NCBI RefSeq assembly: GCF_041381155.1
Contig: NC_091143.1
Span: forward strand, 25,261,695 to 25,325,694
Length of the DNA: 64,000 bases
Direction of reading: 5' to 3'
Source of the DNA: Argopecten irradians
Taxonomy: Eukaryota; Mollusca; Bivalvia; Pectinida; Pectinidae
A program made the position numbers and the translations under genes. Shown in pieces: positions 47,501 to 57,992 of the stretch (position 1 is its first letter; each line of letters starts with the position of its first letter). Below the pieces are notes generated by a model, which saw only the letters and a list, made by a program, of their open reading frames with translations, was not told the origin of the DNA and searched no databases.

Positions 47501-49609
47501 ATGTTCTTCTCTTGAAGATAAAGTAAATGCAGGACATTTAGCCAATGTTGGTTCAACCACTTAAAATTGTTAACGTCAGTTTCAAATGATGAAACACTTA
47601 TAACGTTGCCGAGACGATGGAGCAATGTTTAAAAAAATATGATCGTTAAACACATTTTTTACGGGCTATATTAACTTTTATGAAAATCTCTAATGTTTTA
47701 GAGACCTATTAAATCTGTAACCCCTATAATTAAACATCTCCAACACATACATATATACTAGTATATATACTTCACAGATACCCCTGTGTATAAAACATAC
47801 ACAATACAACATACGACAACATGCCGCTAGGCCTAACTCCCAAAGTGTTATCGGATCCTCATGGGAGGGGGTCAGTTTAGCGCCATAGTACAGCGAGCGC
47901 GGTTATCCGTTATCAATTGTTTTATAGTGGGTGAGGCCACAGCAACATTTAAATTTCCTGCCGACAGAACAAGACTGCAGGTGACACAGTGCTCATCTGT
48001 GACGATCGTGAGTACTTTTGCATGTTGATTTTAGAAGTTTTAACTTCTATATCCTTATAATAATTACACCTAATTGTACAGATATGTTTTAGGAATGTAA
48101 TATGATAAATATATTTGGTGGTGTTTATAGAAAGATGTTTTATAACCACCTAGTTTACCTGGGTGGGTTTATCAACGTACATGTAACAAAGTCTATGTAT
48201 TATACATACCGTAGTACACTCAGTTTAAAATCACATTTTTTTTATATCGACACATAGGTTTATTTATATACAGAATTCCAAAATGGAGATGTCATTTATA
48301 TTTTCATGTTATTATGTGTTGCTCTACATTTATGTTTTCCAGTTATATTTACCATATTTGGTTATGTGTTAATTATTTAATTATCATGTGACTCTCAAAA
48401 TGGCGGTTGCATACATCTGTTGTACATACTTGCATACATCTGTTGTACATACAGAAATGACACTTTCCTAAGTTATAATTATTATTATTGTACTTTTAAA
48501 TAATATCTTTCCATTTACAGTGGCAGAAGCGGATGACAGATGCATTTCTGTGGGACGAGACAGTGACTCTTGAGTACAGCAGTGAATGAAGTTGTGGTGA
48601 TATATTAAAAGCAGTAAAACTTTTTTTTGCTGTGTTTGTTATTATTTTCAATGGCAAATTAGGTCTATATATATCTGATTAACGTTGGAAAGCCGTCGAA
48701 AGCAGTTACAACATGACTTTGGAACAATGTCTGGCAACGTTATTAAAACGTCGGGGTCAGACGTCTGGACAACGTAGATCCGTTGGACAAAAATACGTCG
48801 GTGCAATGTCATCAGCTGACGTTGGGCCCACCTAGTGTCATGCATTGGGCCAACGTCTGTCCGACGTGCTGCTGCTAGCTGGGTATAGACTTAATAGGAT
48901 TTTAGTTTTAAAGTGAACAAATCTTGTCTTGTCATCAATAGCAAGTCATGATCAATAACTTCAGACTATTTATCAGCAGTGTAATTTTAGTGGGAAGTTA
49001 GAAGGAAGATAACTTTAATTTAAATTTATGCTTAAACTAGTCTATTCTTATGAAATAAGAATAGACTAGTTTAAGCATAAATTGCAATAAATAAGAATAG
49101 ACTAATTAGTTTAAGCGTAAATTTAAATTAAAATTATCTCCCTTCCAACTTCCCACTAAAATTAGACCGCTGATAAATGATTTGGTAATCCATTTTCCCA
49201 GAGATTGTTTTCACCCCTTCATTAACAAATTGTTTTATGGGTCACAGATTGGGAATGCGTCTTAAGTTATGAATTGTTCTTGATCACCTGCATCGAAATT
49301 TAAAAGCTCGTTTGTTTCTGTCATCTCGCCATCATTCGTCTGTAACACACCACCAAAAACATAAAGTTTGGAGCCACACACACAACAACATTGGCCTTCC
49401 CTTGGTGTGAAAGGATTGTCTGCTGCTACGCTCCATTCTACCGATATATCGTTCTCGATAACTTCCATATTGACCTGTGATTGCGGATGCTGGACAATAT
49501 CTTCCTTCGCGTTACAGTTTCCCGCGGTTTTCTTCATAAACCACTTTCCGGAAGTAAAACATTTTGACGTTTCCCAAAATAGTATTTTTATTTCTTTCAT
49601 TGATTTCAT
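41347..49609 (-). CDS. Six-blade kelch-repeat protein (KLHDC-like)
   Basis: Seven exons on the minus strand: 49609-49288, 46643-46491, 45567-45431, 44118-44016, 43606-43454, 43023-42868, 41501-41347. They sum to 1179 nt, 392 aa, with consistent phases; most kelch exons are phase 1-1, as expected from exon duplication. Six Gly-Gly kelch signatures appear: YVFGGV, YLFGGL, YFFGGF, VIMGGR, VVLGGR, IMFGGT. Each is followed by a DxxxFDxxxxxW strand, e.g. NDIHIFDT. Exons 3 and 4 together make one blade with an acidic insert (GDEEYEDEDDEDELPGDQ). Kelch propellers are protein-binding platforms. The architecture resembles KLHDC1/2-type ubiquitin-ligase receptors or the Rab9 effector RABEPK, but I cannot assign an orthologue. 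The start is the first ATG (49609); MEVIEN is an alternative. Confidence 0.85.
42868..43023 (-). CDS. Kelch gene exon 6 (blade 5)
   Basis: 156-nt phase 1-1 exon: ETRKWDMNMKCKGVSPSPRS, RVVVLGGRGKENQHFNDVNI. Donor CTTG|GTGAGT. Confidence 0.9.
43454..43606 (-). CDS. Kelch gene exon 5 (blade 4)
   Basis: 153-nt phase 1-1 exon: VISQWSQPLQMNLGVPTPRA, NLVIMGGRDTEDRQNDIHIF. Donor ACAG|GTATGA. Confidence 0.9.
43675..43772. mobile_element. 98-bp pogo-like MITE
   Basis: TA|CAGCGGATCCTTGATAATTC at the left and ATTGCGGATCCACTG|TA at the right: terminal inverted repeats starting CAG and flanked by a TA duplication, the Tc1/mariner-pogo hallmark. Lies in an intron of the kelch gene. Confidence 0.65.
44016..44118 (-). 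CDS. Kelch gene exon 4 (acidic insert, blade 3 end)
   Basis: 103-nt exon opening with 14 acidic residues in the first 18 positions region (GDEEYEDEDDEDELPGDQ), then FGWFNDLFVFDT. Donor ACTG|GTATTA. Confidence 0.85.
44206..44585. mobile_element. 380-bp MITE with TTAA ends
   Basis: TTAA|AGATGCTCCACTGCCGACA and TGTCAGCGGTGGAGCATCT|TTAA are inverted repeats of about 19 bp bracketed by TTAA. Non-coding. Sits in the kelch intron between exons 3 and 4; a truncated relative is in RGP1 intron 1. Confidence 0.7.
45431..45567 (-). CDS. Kelch gene exon 3 (blade 3, first part)
   Basis: 137-nt exon: ETLTWSSIQAADGPCPRDK, TKIYFFGGFGPK, ending AMEDD|GTAAGA in phase 0. Confidence 0.88.
46491..46643 (-). CDS. 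Kelch gene exon 2 (blade 2)
   Basis: 153-nt phase 1-1 exon: ETMAWQKVAYKNDAPPPRS, KKLYLFGGLNQD, GDLHVFDT. Donor ACAG|GTGATG. Confidence 0.88.
47058..47400. mobile_element. ~340-bp foldback element
   Basis: Left ccattcaggctgacgtcac with 'ccacgcccactggtggt', and right 'ccaccagtgggtggag' with 'gtgacatcac...gaatggg', form an imperfect inverted repeat. Located in kelch intron 1. Confidence 0.6.
47403..48893. mobile_element. ~1.5-kb element with ACGTTGG-rich ends
   Basis: Ends 'tataccaagctagcag' and 'ctgctagctgggtata' are inverted. Both terminal ~200 bp are crowded with ACGTTGG/CCAACGT and GACGTC-like motifs in both orientations (47425-47610 and 48680-48885). The interior is AT-rich, holds a 24-bp duplication 'ttgcatacatctgttgtacata' near 48405-48450, and has no transposase frame. 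Confidence 0.55.
48969..49177. mobile_element. 209-bp palindromic element
   Basis: A long near-perfect palindrome. The centre pairs 26 bases (ttatgcttaaactagtct... with its complement) around GAA. Outside it 'tttatcagcagtgtaattttagtgggaagtt' pairs with the complement of 'aacttcccactaaaattagaccgctgataaa'. The right arm carries one extra ~45-bp partial copy of the stem. Confidence 0.8.
49288..49609 (-). CDS. Kelch gene exon 1
   Basis: Encodes the N-terminal ~58 residues and blade 1 (EWSVAADNPFTPREGQCCCV, KLYVFGGV, ELLNFDA). Donor GCAG|GTGATC, phase 1. Confidence 0.82.
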
Positions 49610-50324
49610 ACTTTGCAATATCAAATTTAATAAATATTAATAAATTTGCATGACGAAATATTGTTTTCACTCGAATTATCGATGCGACATATGCCTACGA
49701 AAATCGACGATATTCCATTTAGGCCTACGGAATCTGACCTCACTTCCGCTAAAAATTCACAAAGACCCGACAACTTTGATCAAGACAGGTAGTTATAAAA
49801 CATATATTTTCGCTATATAGTCGTGATATTTTCGAATGACATTGAATGCAATGTGCAATTTACACTTTAGCCGAAAGTTAAATACTAGGAACAGGTGCGT
49901 ACACATATATTTATACTGATTATAACGTTTCTACACCGGTTCTCAGCTGACTGCAGCGGGGGTTCAAAGGGGAAAATAACTTGTTGTTTATTTCTGAAAA
50001 AAGCTACATCATGTTTAGAATATCCAACTTTCACCATAAATCTTTTTTTTTTGTAGTGGGGTACAATATATGGACATATTTTGTAAGCTTTATATTTGCT
50101 TAGGTCATGATCATATTAGTGTTTTAGGCTTACATGTAAATGGTATGATGAATATCCCTTGATCACCTCTGGTTTGTTTTATTTCTAGGCTACAGCTGGT
50201 TTCATGTGTAATCTTTTTAATATCAATGAGATTATATATAAATAAACAATACATTCCTCATTTACAATCAATATATATATATTTCAAATTAATACTGTAG
50301 CAGGATTGGATTGGGTCGATCATC

Positions 50325-50640
50325 ATTGACCAGGTAGCTCATGATCAGTTGGTTCTAGCACTCGGCTAGTGACAATTTCGGAGGGTCCCAGGTTCGAATC
50401 CCAGTCCGGCCGCTACATTTTCTCCTCTCCTGTTCCAGAATTGGCACCCAACTAAATAACCCACAGTGGTAGTGTTTGGAAGCTAGGTCTCATATGTTTT
50501 CGAGGGCGAAGACTTCGAGAAAGGAGGGAGGAGTGTAGCGGGATTGGACGGGGTGGATGATCGGTGACCAGGTAGCTCAGTCGATAGAGTACTCGCCTAG
50601 TGTTAGGAGGGTCCGGGGTTCGAATTCCGGTCTAGCTGCT
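50325..50640 (+). mobile_element. Two tRNA-like SINE heads
   Basis: Head 1 (about 50325-50415) has A-box pieces 'gtagctc...agttggtt' with a small insertion and B-box ggttcgaatcc, followed by 'gctacattttctcctctcctg'. Head 2 (about 50565-50640) has tagctcagtcgatagagta and ggttcgaattc. Both are preceded by 'gtagc(a/g)ggattgga'. They are SINE copies, not functional tRNA genes: no acceptor stem can be closed with confidence. Confidence 0.7.
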
Positions 50641-51797
50641 TCATTTTGGACTTGTACCCACTGCAGGTTTTGGTTAATGTTAAATGTTACCACAAGGTAC
50701 ATTTTCCCCCTCTTCTTATAACCAGGTCGGGGAATACCACACCAACTTGTGTACTATATAGGCAAACTAGAGTATCATACCCCAAATGGATTATGGATTT
50801 GTTGCTAAAAATAGGTGAAATTGCTTAAAAATATTTTTTTCAAAATATTTTCACAATTAAATCGCATTTATACTATATGAAACATAACAAATGTAAAAAT
50901 TAGATTTATTTCCATGTCCAAAAGTATTAAAAATAGATGCAATATGCTTTGAGAAAAGTGTAGCAAAATTCGAAATTTCAGCAATATGGGCGATTTTTAG
51001 TGCCATACTCCAAATGGGCTGTAATACTCTTTGTATATAGTTAATAATTTACAATATACAAGTTGGTGGTTATCCCCGACCTGGTTTTAAGAAGAGTGGG
51101 AAAATGTATAGCAGCCATACACACCTTGAGCTTCTGTATCTGGTCACCAATAATTGACCCAGTCCAATCCCGCAACAAAAGTAAATAACACTTCAATGCA
51201 ATCAAAATATAAACCTCTATGAACATCATATTATACACATCACCCTATTTAGCAACTATACATTGTACATCAGTCACTGTCACTCAACATTATAGAGATC
51301 TAGAGTTGGAAGTTCCTTGTGGTAACGTTTAACATCAACCAAAACCTGCTATGGGTACAATCCAAGCCAGTCATCAAATACACTACAATAAAATAAGATC
51401 ATCGACAACTTAGGTTTCTTGCTAGATACTACATATATACATGATCAGAGGAAGAACAAAAGGAGCAGTAGCTAGTAATTAGAACATGGTATAGACAGCC
51501 AAGAACCACCAAGGATGTCTACATGTTTTCATTCTTCCCTCAGTCAGTCAACATTTGTAATAAACTAGTTAGTACTAGAGACTGTTACAGAATCAAAATC
51601 ACTATACGAGTTCAGGGCCAAATTAGATATTATGGCCCGAGACACTTTCACAGCCACAAGTATACATAGTTTTAAATAAAATGCTCTAATTTAAATCTCA
51701 ACGATATCCTTCAAAAATAAAACATTCTAAAAGTTTAAACCATTAATTTTGTTATCTGCAATTCCATCACTTAACAAATGTTTCATTTTGTTTGTAG

Positions 51798-51871
51798 ACA
51801 GAGGGGTCTGTGGCACAGCAGATGAAGACGCTGATGTGCTGTGGTACCCTTGGATGTGGGTCAAATAAAAG
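51798..51871 (+). other. Possible 5' exon of the F-box gene
   Basis: Bracketed by tttgtag| and AAAG|GTACGC. It contains an ATG, but joined to the exon at 53899 its frame differs from the F-box frame, so at most it would be untranslated sequence with an upstream ORF. Supported only by splice motifs. Confidence 0.25.
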
Positions 51872-51919
51872 GTACGCCATTTCTTGGTAGCAGTAAGTAC
51901 ATGTCTGTAATGCTAATTA

Positions 51920-53097
51920 CAGTCTTACCCACTTATATTGAACTTGGATATTTTGGAATCCCGCATGATATGAACAAGTTTACAATCCCCTTCCACAATC
52001 CCATATAATCTATCTATGTATTTTTTCCCGGTTAAGTTGTTGAATCGGCTACTATGAAATCCCGTGTTGTATTAAGTATTTTTTGTCCCCGTCACCGCTT
52101 TTTCAACTAATTCTGCCTGGATATTATGTAAACATTTGACTGATATGCATCGGTGGGCTAAGCCAGACACAGTATACATTGTAAACAAAGGCGAGAATGG
52201 GCCGTGCCCTGTATGAATGGAAACTTAATTGACTGTGAAGTTGAGTGTTCACAGGTGAGTTTTGATGTTGTGATCGAGTAAATTTCGTAACAAAAATATA
52301 AACCAGTCTATCAGCCTTGGAACAAGGACTTAAACTAAAACATAAATAGCGAAGGAATTGGACATTAAACCCAGTACATTAGGTGAGATTTTGAACAAAA
52401 AGATAGAATAATCGAGACATGTGAAAGTTGAACGTTTACTCTGAAACGGAAACAGAAGCTGTGACAGGGTCGAGGTCGAGTCTGATGACCCAGATTACGC
52501 GATTCCATTAGCGGAACTTAAGAAAATATGGGTAAGGAATGCAGTTATTTTGGTAGAGAATTACAACCACAACATTATCAGATCATGACATTGTAAAATC
52601 CATATACTAACGTCGACATTGACTAGGATGACGACGATAATAAAACACATGACTAATGCTGAGGCACAAAAGTGCTTCATCGCAAAACAAACAACTTGAA
52701 GGTACATTCAGCAAAAACAAAACATCAGTGATAATATTTTCGTTAGTCTTACTTGCAATAGTTTTATTAAGCGATTTCTTTCAAAAACGACAATAAGGCT
52801 TACCAGAGAACAGGCTGCAGTATCGAGGGTACGATATATTGTAAACGTTAAATGTTTTATGAAATCAATTTTATAAACAAAAATATGTTAATTAAAACAA
52901 TTGATTACAAAATGCGTTTCTAAAAATAAAATTTTATTTTGGTTTTCTTGTTGTCGTTGTTGATGGTCGGATCTACGTCTAACAAGCAAAGTAACTCGAG
53001 ATGTCCTACAAAAATGCCAACCCGGTTATATTGAAACCTGCTTATTATGAACAAATTCATAGGGTCCCCTGGATTTCATTATATCCGGGTCAGACTG
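51920..53097. mobile_element. 1178-bp pogo/Tigger-like element, no transposase
   Basis: TA|CAGTCTTACCCACTTATATTGAA at the left and ...CATTATATCCGGGTCAGACTG|TA at the right are terminal inverted repeats of about 25 bp with a TA duplication. The interior has no long frame, so it is non-autonomous or decayed. Confidence 0.75.
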
Positions 53098-53918
53098 TAT
53101 ATATGGGCTGGATAATCTATAGTTGTAAAAAATGCTGACTTGGTCACTGACCAGCGTTTTGTGCATTTGCACATTACAGAGGTACCTGCCCTTACATCAC
53201 ATGTTTGCATGTGTATAAAAAGCATAAAGATTTTACTTTTCAGAGAAAACAACACGGATTTCACTCACAAAACAATGATGTCACAATGAATACCTACCAG
53301 TAAGGGAGGTAACTTTGTAAATATGCAAAGATGGAATATAAGAATGAATACAGATTCTAAACTCCTACAAAGGAATCCACTTGATTTCATGTTCCATTTT
53401 TCAGGTAAAAATGTGATATGAACCATTAAATAGCTCCCACTGTATTATAAAATTGACTAAGTCTCCCTAAATTTCTGTGTTTCAGTTAGCATGTCAGAGG
53501 AAAATTTTATTTGAACACCAGAGCATTTTCTCACTGCTTTGGGAGTAATGGGGCCTGTGGCTTCAAGCTTTGAATTTGGGAAAACATGCAAAAAAAAAGA
53601 TTTGAGAAAAATGATAAAATATGAAATAAAGCATAACAAATAAGATTTTTTTTTATTTCCAGTGTAGTTTATGTACTTTTCTGAAACCAATTCAAAAATA
53701 TTTAAAGCTTTAATCAACTAAGTTCATGCAATAATTTTGGATAGTTTTCAAGAATCTTTGACTTTGGGAAATTTAAGGCTTGAATTAGGAAAAATTTAGA
53801 GGCTTTGCAATGGGGAATAGGTTGAAAATTGGTTGTAATAGTTATTGAATCCTCACTCTTCACGATAATACATTCACAAACATCTATATTTTTTGTAGGG
53901 CAGTTTTTATTACCATCC

Positions 53919-55256
53919 ATGGAAACCAAACAGCGAGGGGCTACTGGGAAGAAAAAGGTCCTTCTGAAACCAAAATCTCTGAAGTACTTACGACGGAAGT
54001 CCCAACAGAATTACCACCAAGATGATGGTAGCCAGTGTTACTATGGAACGGACGAGGAGGACTATGTCTACAGATCGGTCCACCGATACTCAGCAACCAA
54101 CTTTCCCTTGTTCTCCAACATGTCTGATGACGAGGTTATCAAAAAAACTAAATCAAAACAGTTCAGTAATGGACAACTACAGATACAAGTCAAAAATGAA
54201 GAAGATCAAACACAGGATGAGTTTCCATTCCAAACTCTTCCCTATGAATTGAAGATGAAAGTGTTTACTTATTTAAGTCATGTCGACAAAGGCGTGTCCA
54301 TGCGAGTGTGTCGCGAGTGGAAGGATCTGATGACCAAACCTGTCCTGTGGAGTACTGTGATGTTATGCGACTTTCCAATGACCTGCATGCCCTCAAAACA
54401 TCACCTGCAGCCCTCAAACTGCTATCTCTGTTACAATGAGAGAGTACATATGTTTGCTAGATACCTACAAATCCTTAAACCATCAATAAAATATCTGGAT
54501 TTTAAATTTGACATAGGTGAGCCGGATGACAACTATCTAGAGATACTACAGAACTTCCTCAGCCAAGGAAACCTTCAGTCTTTGGTGCATTTCAATTTCA
54601 ACTGGAAAGAAACACCCACTAGGCCATTTTGGTCGGACTGGACGAATTGCAATGACATTGTGTTCAGACAGAGATACAGAGGAAGGCTATTTGTGTATTT
54701 CTTTGACGAATTCACCAAGGTCGCAACAAAAATCACAACTCTTTTATTGCCGTTCGATTGGTCAGACCGCAGTGTACTGTGTCTCGCGCGTCTCCAGAAT
54801 CTGCACACATTGGTGATAGAGAAGTACTTTGTGTTTCAAGAGATGAAGCAGGAGCTCCTAGATAAGTTGATGGAAGGCTTGCCAAACTTGAAGCGACTTA
54901 TGTTTGAAGTCTGGTCACCAAGTGGACCTGGCCTTATACCCTTCACTATCAGTTCTAAGTCTTTAGAGTTTCTGGACATCAGCCAAAGTAGGGGTTTCTA
55001 TCTGAAGGCCTTAGACATCCCCAACATGACACGGTTTAGAGTTGCTAGGCGACCCTGGAACGGTCCTCTTGTCTGTGCTGACAGGATTTCTCTCCCTTGT
55101 CTGTATAACACTTTGTTAGTTGGAGCACCGAATCTACGCAAGCTCAATGATCACTACTTGGAAGAAGATTGGAAGAAGAATGTGTACTCAACATTAGAAG
55201 AGGTACTGAAAGTGGTGTGTTCCTGTCGCAGACACAAAACAGGATGGGCTATGTAG
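53919..55256 (+). CDS. F-box protein
   Basis: A 445-residue frame in one exon. An acceptor (tttttgtag, AG at 53897-53898) lies 20 bases before the ATG at 53919, so the upstream in-frame 30 residues are intronic and the true start is METKQRG. The N-terminus is basic (KKKVLLKPKSLKYLRRK), then polar. An F-box follows at about residues 102-146: FPFQTLPYELKMKVFTYL, CREWKDL and PVLW are its consensus positions. The remainder has leucine-rich, LRR-like stretches (SIKYLDFKFDIG, LQNLHTLVIEKYF, LPNLKRLMFEV, SLEFLDISQS), which would form the substrate-binding part. F-box proteins recruit substrates to SCF ubiquitin ligases through Skp1. I cannot name the subfamily. Confidence 0.88.
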   Translation: METKQRGATGKKKVLLKPKSLKYLRRKSQQNYHQDDGSQCYYGTDEEDYVYRSVHRYSATNFPLFSNMSDDEVIKKTKSKQFSNGQLQIQVKNEEDQTQDEFPFQTLPYELKMKVFTYLSHVDKGVSMRVCREWKDLMTKPVLWSTVMLCDFPMTCMPSKHHLQPSNCYLCYNERVHMFARYLQILKPSIKYLDFKFDIGEPDDNYLEILQNFLSQGNLQSLVHFNFNWKETPTRPFWSDWTNCNDIVFRQRYRGRLFVYFFDEFTKVATKITTLLLPFDWSDRSVLCLARLQNLHTLVIEKYFVFQEMKQELLDKLMEGLPNLKRLMFEVWSPSGPGLIPFTISSKSLEFLDISQSRGFYLKALDIPNMTRFRVARRPWNGPLVCADRISLPCLYNTLLVGAPNLRKLNDHYLEEDWKKNVYSTLEEVLKVVCSCRRHKTGWAM

Positions 55257-55379
55257 TTTACAGATATCAGTGTGTCATATCCTGGAAGAGGAACATCCTG
55301 ATGTCATGATCTAAAATGAGCTCTTCACCATCACATTATCAAGGTATAGATTCCCAAAGTCATCCATGTAGTGGACATC

Positions 55380-55645
55380 ATATCATGTATATGTATCTCT
55401 ATTACAAAGCCATGATAACCAGACGCCACATGTCAATCACATGGTTACCATATACAAGTAACATGTCAATCACATGGCTACCAGATCTAGATACATGTTA
55501 CATATCAATCACATGGTTACTATGCCACATGTCAATCACATGGTTACCAGATGAACATGTGTCATATGTCAGTCACATAGTTACTAGATGCCTATGGAGA
55601 TTTATATCACATGTCTGTCACATGGTCACATGGTCACATATGGTG
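55380..55645 (+). repeat. Irregular CACATG repeat in the F-box 3' region
   Basis: Variants of 'acatgtcaatcacatggttaccaga' recur about nine times with irregular spacing, probably within the 3' untranslated region. The 129-residue frame over it is a repeat by-product. Confidence 0.7.
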
Positions 55646-56198
55646 TATTTCATATTTGGAATACAACCATTGATATTCTTTGATTACCATAGATACATTG
55701 TTTGATATAAATTGTTACAATGTTCATACATTTTATATTTCTATAAAAGAAAGTTTCATGCCTATTGTTCAGGTTGTCACCTTGAAACGATTGAAGGTAA
55801 AACAATATATTGTAAAGGGAAAATGTGCCTTATGACCCTTATAATAATTACAAGCACTTATATGAGAATTTTGTACTAGGATTACTAGTTTAAACATGTA
55901 ACAAGTTGTTTGTTTCTCTTAATGTTTGAAAAATAACATTTTCAAAATGATTTGATTTTGATCAAAGTATCATATTAAGATTAAAATGAGACTTGAATCA
56001 TGTATATTTGTTGTAAAAAACTTTATAACACATAGATAGTTATGAAGTTTTATTACTTTACATCAATCATCAAGATGCATAGATTATGGCACATTGATAG
56101 TATTTTCACTTTGGATGATATCCTATTAATAAGATTAAAGAAATCTTTATACTTGGAATACACATTTGCAATCTAATTGCCATTTAGTTCTGTAATAT

Positions 56199-56854
56199 TA
56201 GGGCTGTCACGTGCAGGGGCACTAAATTTTGTCCACGGGTACCCGAATTTTAGTACCTGACCGGTACCCGGGTACTCGACACAGATCTACTGCTTTTGTA
56301 ACAAATTGGGTTATGTTATGTTTGCTGTTTGGGAAGATCGGTTGATTGACGGAGATTCGATGAAATCATATATGAGTTCAGTAAAGATAGCTTTAGTCGT
56401 TTATTGTTTACTTCATTTCGATTGGACATTCATAATTGCTAATGAGCTGCCATAAAGTGTCAGTCTAACCAGCGTGTCTGTAGCATATACCAGTCCGAGA
56501 AGAAATGTTTTTGCACATGTGCAACAGGAAATATCGGATATGACTATAGTGTGACCTATTTAAGTACACATGTCCGTCAAGTAGATTGTTCTCGCATCAA
56601 AAGACGGTCATTATATAGAAATAAAAATTGGAACAATGTTGCATGTGAACATGTTGTGAAAAGATAAGGTGTCATCCTTGGTGAGTGAAAACAAAACAAA
56701 TGAGTTGGATTTTGTAATATTTTTAATTAAGATAAGTTCTAGACTTGTTTACGTACATCCAGACGAATTGTCCTATTTTGACAGGTACCTGGGTACACAT
56801 TTATTGACCTGGTTACATCTCCAACCGGGCACTCGGGTACTCGTAACAGCCCTA
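56199..56854. mobile_element. 656-bp hAT-like MITE with perfect 8-bp duplication
   Basis: TAGGGCTGT at 56199 and ACAGCCCTA ending 56854 are inverted ends. The flanks are the identical octamer tgtaatat (56191-56198 and 56855-56862). Sub-terminal 'gggtacccg', 'ccgggtactcg' and 'caccggg' motifs also pair. No transposase is encoded. Confidence 0.9.
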
Positions 56855-56892
56855 TGTAATATTATTGAATTCTTCAGTTATTTTGTTTTTTT

Positions 56893-57580
56893 GGTCATCT
56901 GACCCGAAGGGTCAGGATGACCTATTGTCATCATACACCATCCGTCGTCGTCCGTCGTGCGCTGTCCGAAAGGCCCAGAGCACTGATATTTGGCCTGTAG
57001 CATGCTGGGATGAAGGGCTACCAAGTTTGTTAAAATAAATGACCTTGACCTTCATTCAAGGTCACAAGGGTCATAAAGGCTAAAATCTTTAAACGACTTT
57101 TTCTCAAGAACTGTAAGGCCCAAGATACTCATATTGGGCCTGTAACATGCTAGGATGAAGGGCTACCAATGTTGTTCAAATAATTTACCTTGACCTTCAT
57201 TCAAGGTCACAGGGGTGAAATAGGCTAAAATCTTGAAATAACTTCTTGTAAATAATTAAGAGGACTAGAGACCTGATATCTGGCCTGTGATATGCTGGGA
57301 TGAAGGCCTAGGGCTACCATATTTGTTAAAAAATTACCTTGATCTGTATTCAAGATCACAGGGGTCAAAATTGCTAAAATCTTTAAATGACTTATGAATA
57401 ACTAAGAGGCCTAGAGACCTGATATTGGGTCTATGACATGCTTGGATGAAGGGCTACCAATGCAAGTGACCTTGATCTTCATTTAAGGTCACAGGAGTCA
57501 ATTATGCTAAAATCTTTAAACGACTATGTTGTATTGTGCCAATAGTAAGATGACCTTTAAGGCCCATGGGCCTCTTAATT
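56893..57580 (+). mobile_element. AAGGCCC-hairpin element with ~121-bp tandem units
   Basis: Starts 'ggtcatctgacccgaagggtcaggatgacc' and ends 'taaggcccatgggcctctta', a hairpin next to the terminus. Between them are four to five diverged units containing 'ctgatatttggcctgt', 'gctgggatgaagggctacca', 'gaccttgaccttcattcaaggtcac' and 'ctaaaatctttaaacgac'. The terminal hairpin relates it to the elements at 11040 and 35365. Confidence 0.75.
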
Positions 57581-57992
57581 AATTATATGCTAATTGTGTT
57601 ACCATAGTTTGAATTTAAATTGTTATTTTATAATCAACCTCAATTTAGTTAAGATCACGGAAGAGAATTTTTAAGAAAAATCACTTTATACGACAAACAA
57701 CAGTGGTCCAATTACATCACATTTTCTTGTTAGGCCAATTTGATTTTTGATCTCCAAATGCATAATAGTTTTGTTGTAATCACCTCAAGGCTAAGCTGTC
57801 CCTTGGGGATTCTATAGTTATGTTCATTATTTTTCTTAATCTACAGTATCTTAGTTCATAGTAAGGGAGGCATATGTTTTTGATTTACTTTTATGATTAT
57901 GTATAGGTGATTGTGTTAACCAATTTATTAAGTAATCGAGAGTTAAGATTTTAGAAATAGTCTAAATATAACGTTATAAATCCTCAACTCAG

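Noticed and set aside
50565-50640. Possible functional tRNA gene
   Set aside because: Boxes A and B are good, but the acceptor stem does not close and the sequence continues into a SINE body shared with 50325 and 13440.
53829-53918. N-terminal 30-residue extension of the F-box frame
   Set aside because: It begins in a non-ATG context and contains a splice acceptor (tttttgtag). The extension is intron sequence; the ATG at 53919 follows the acceptor.
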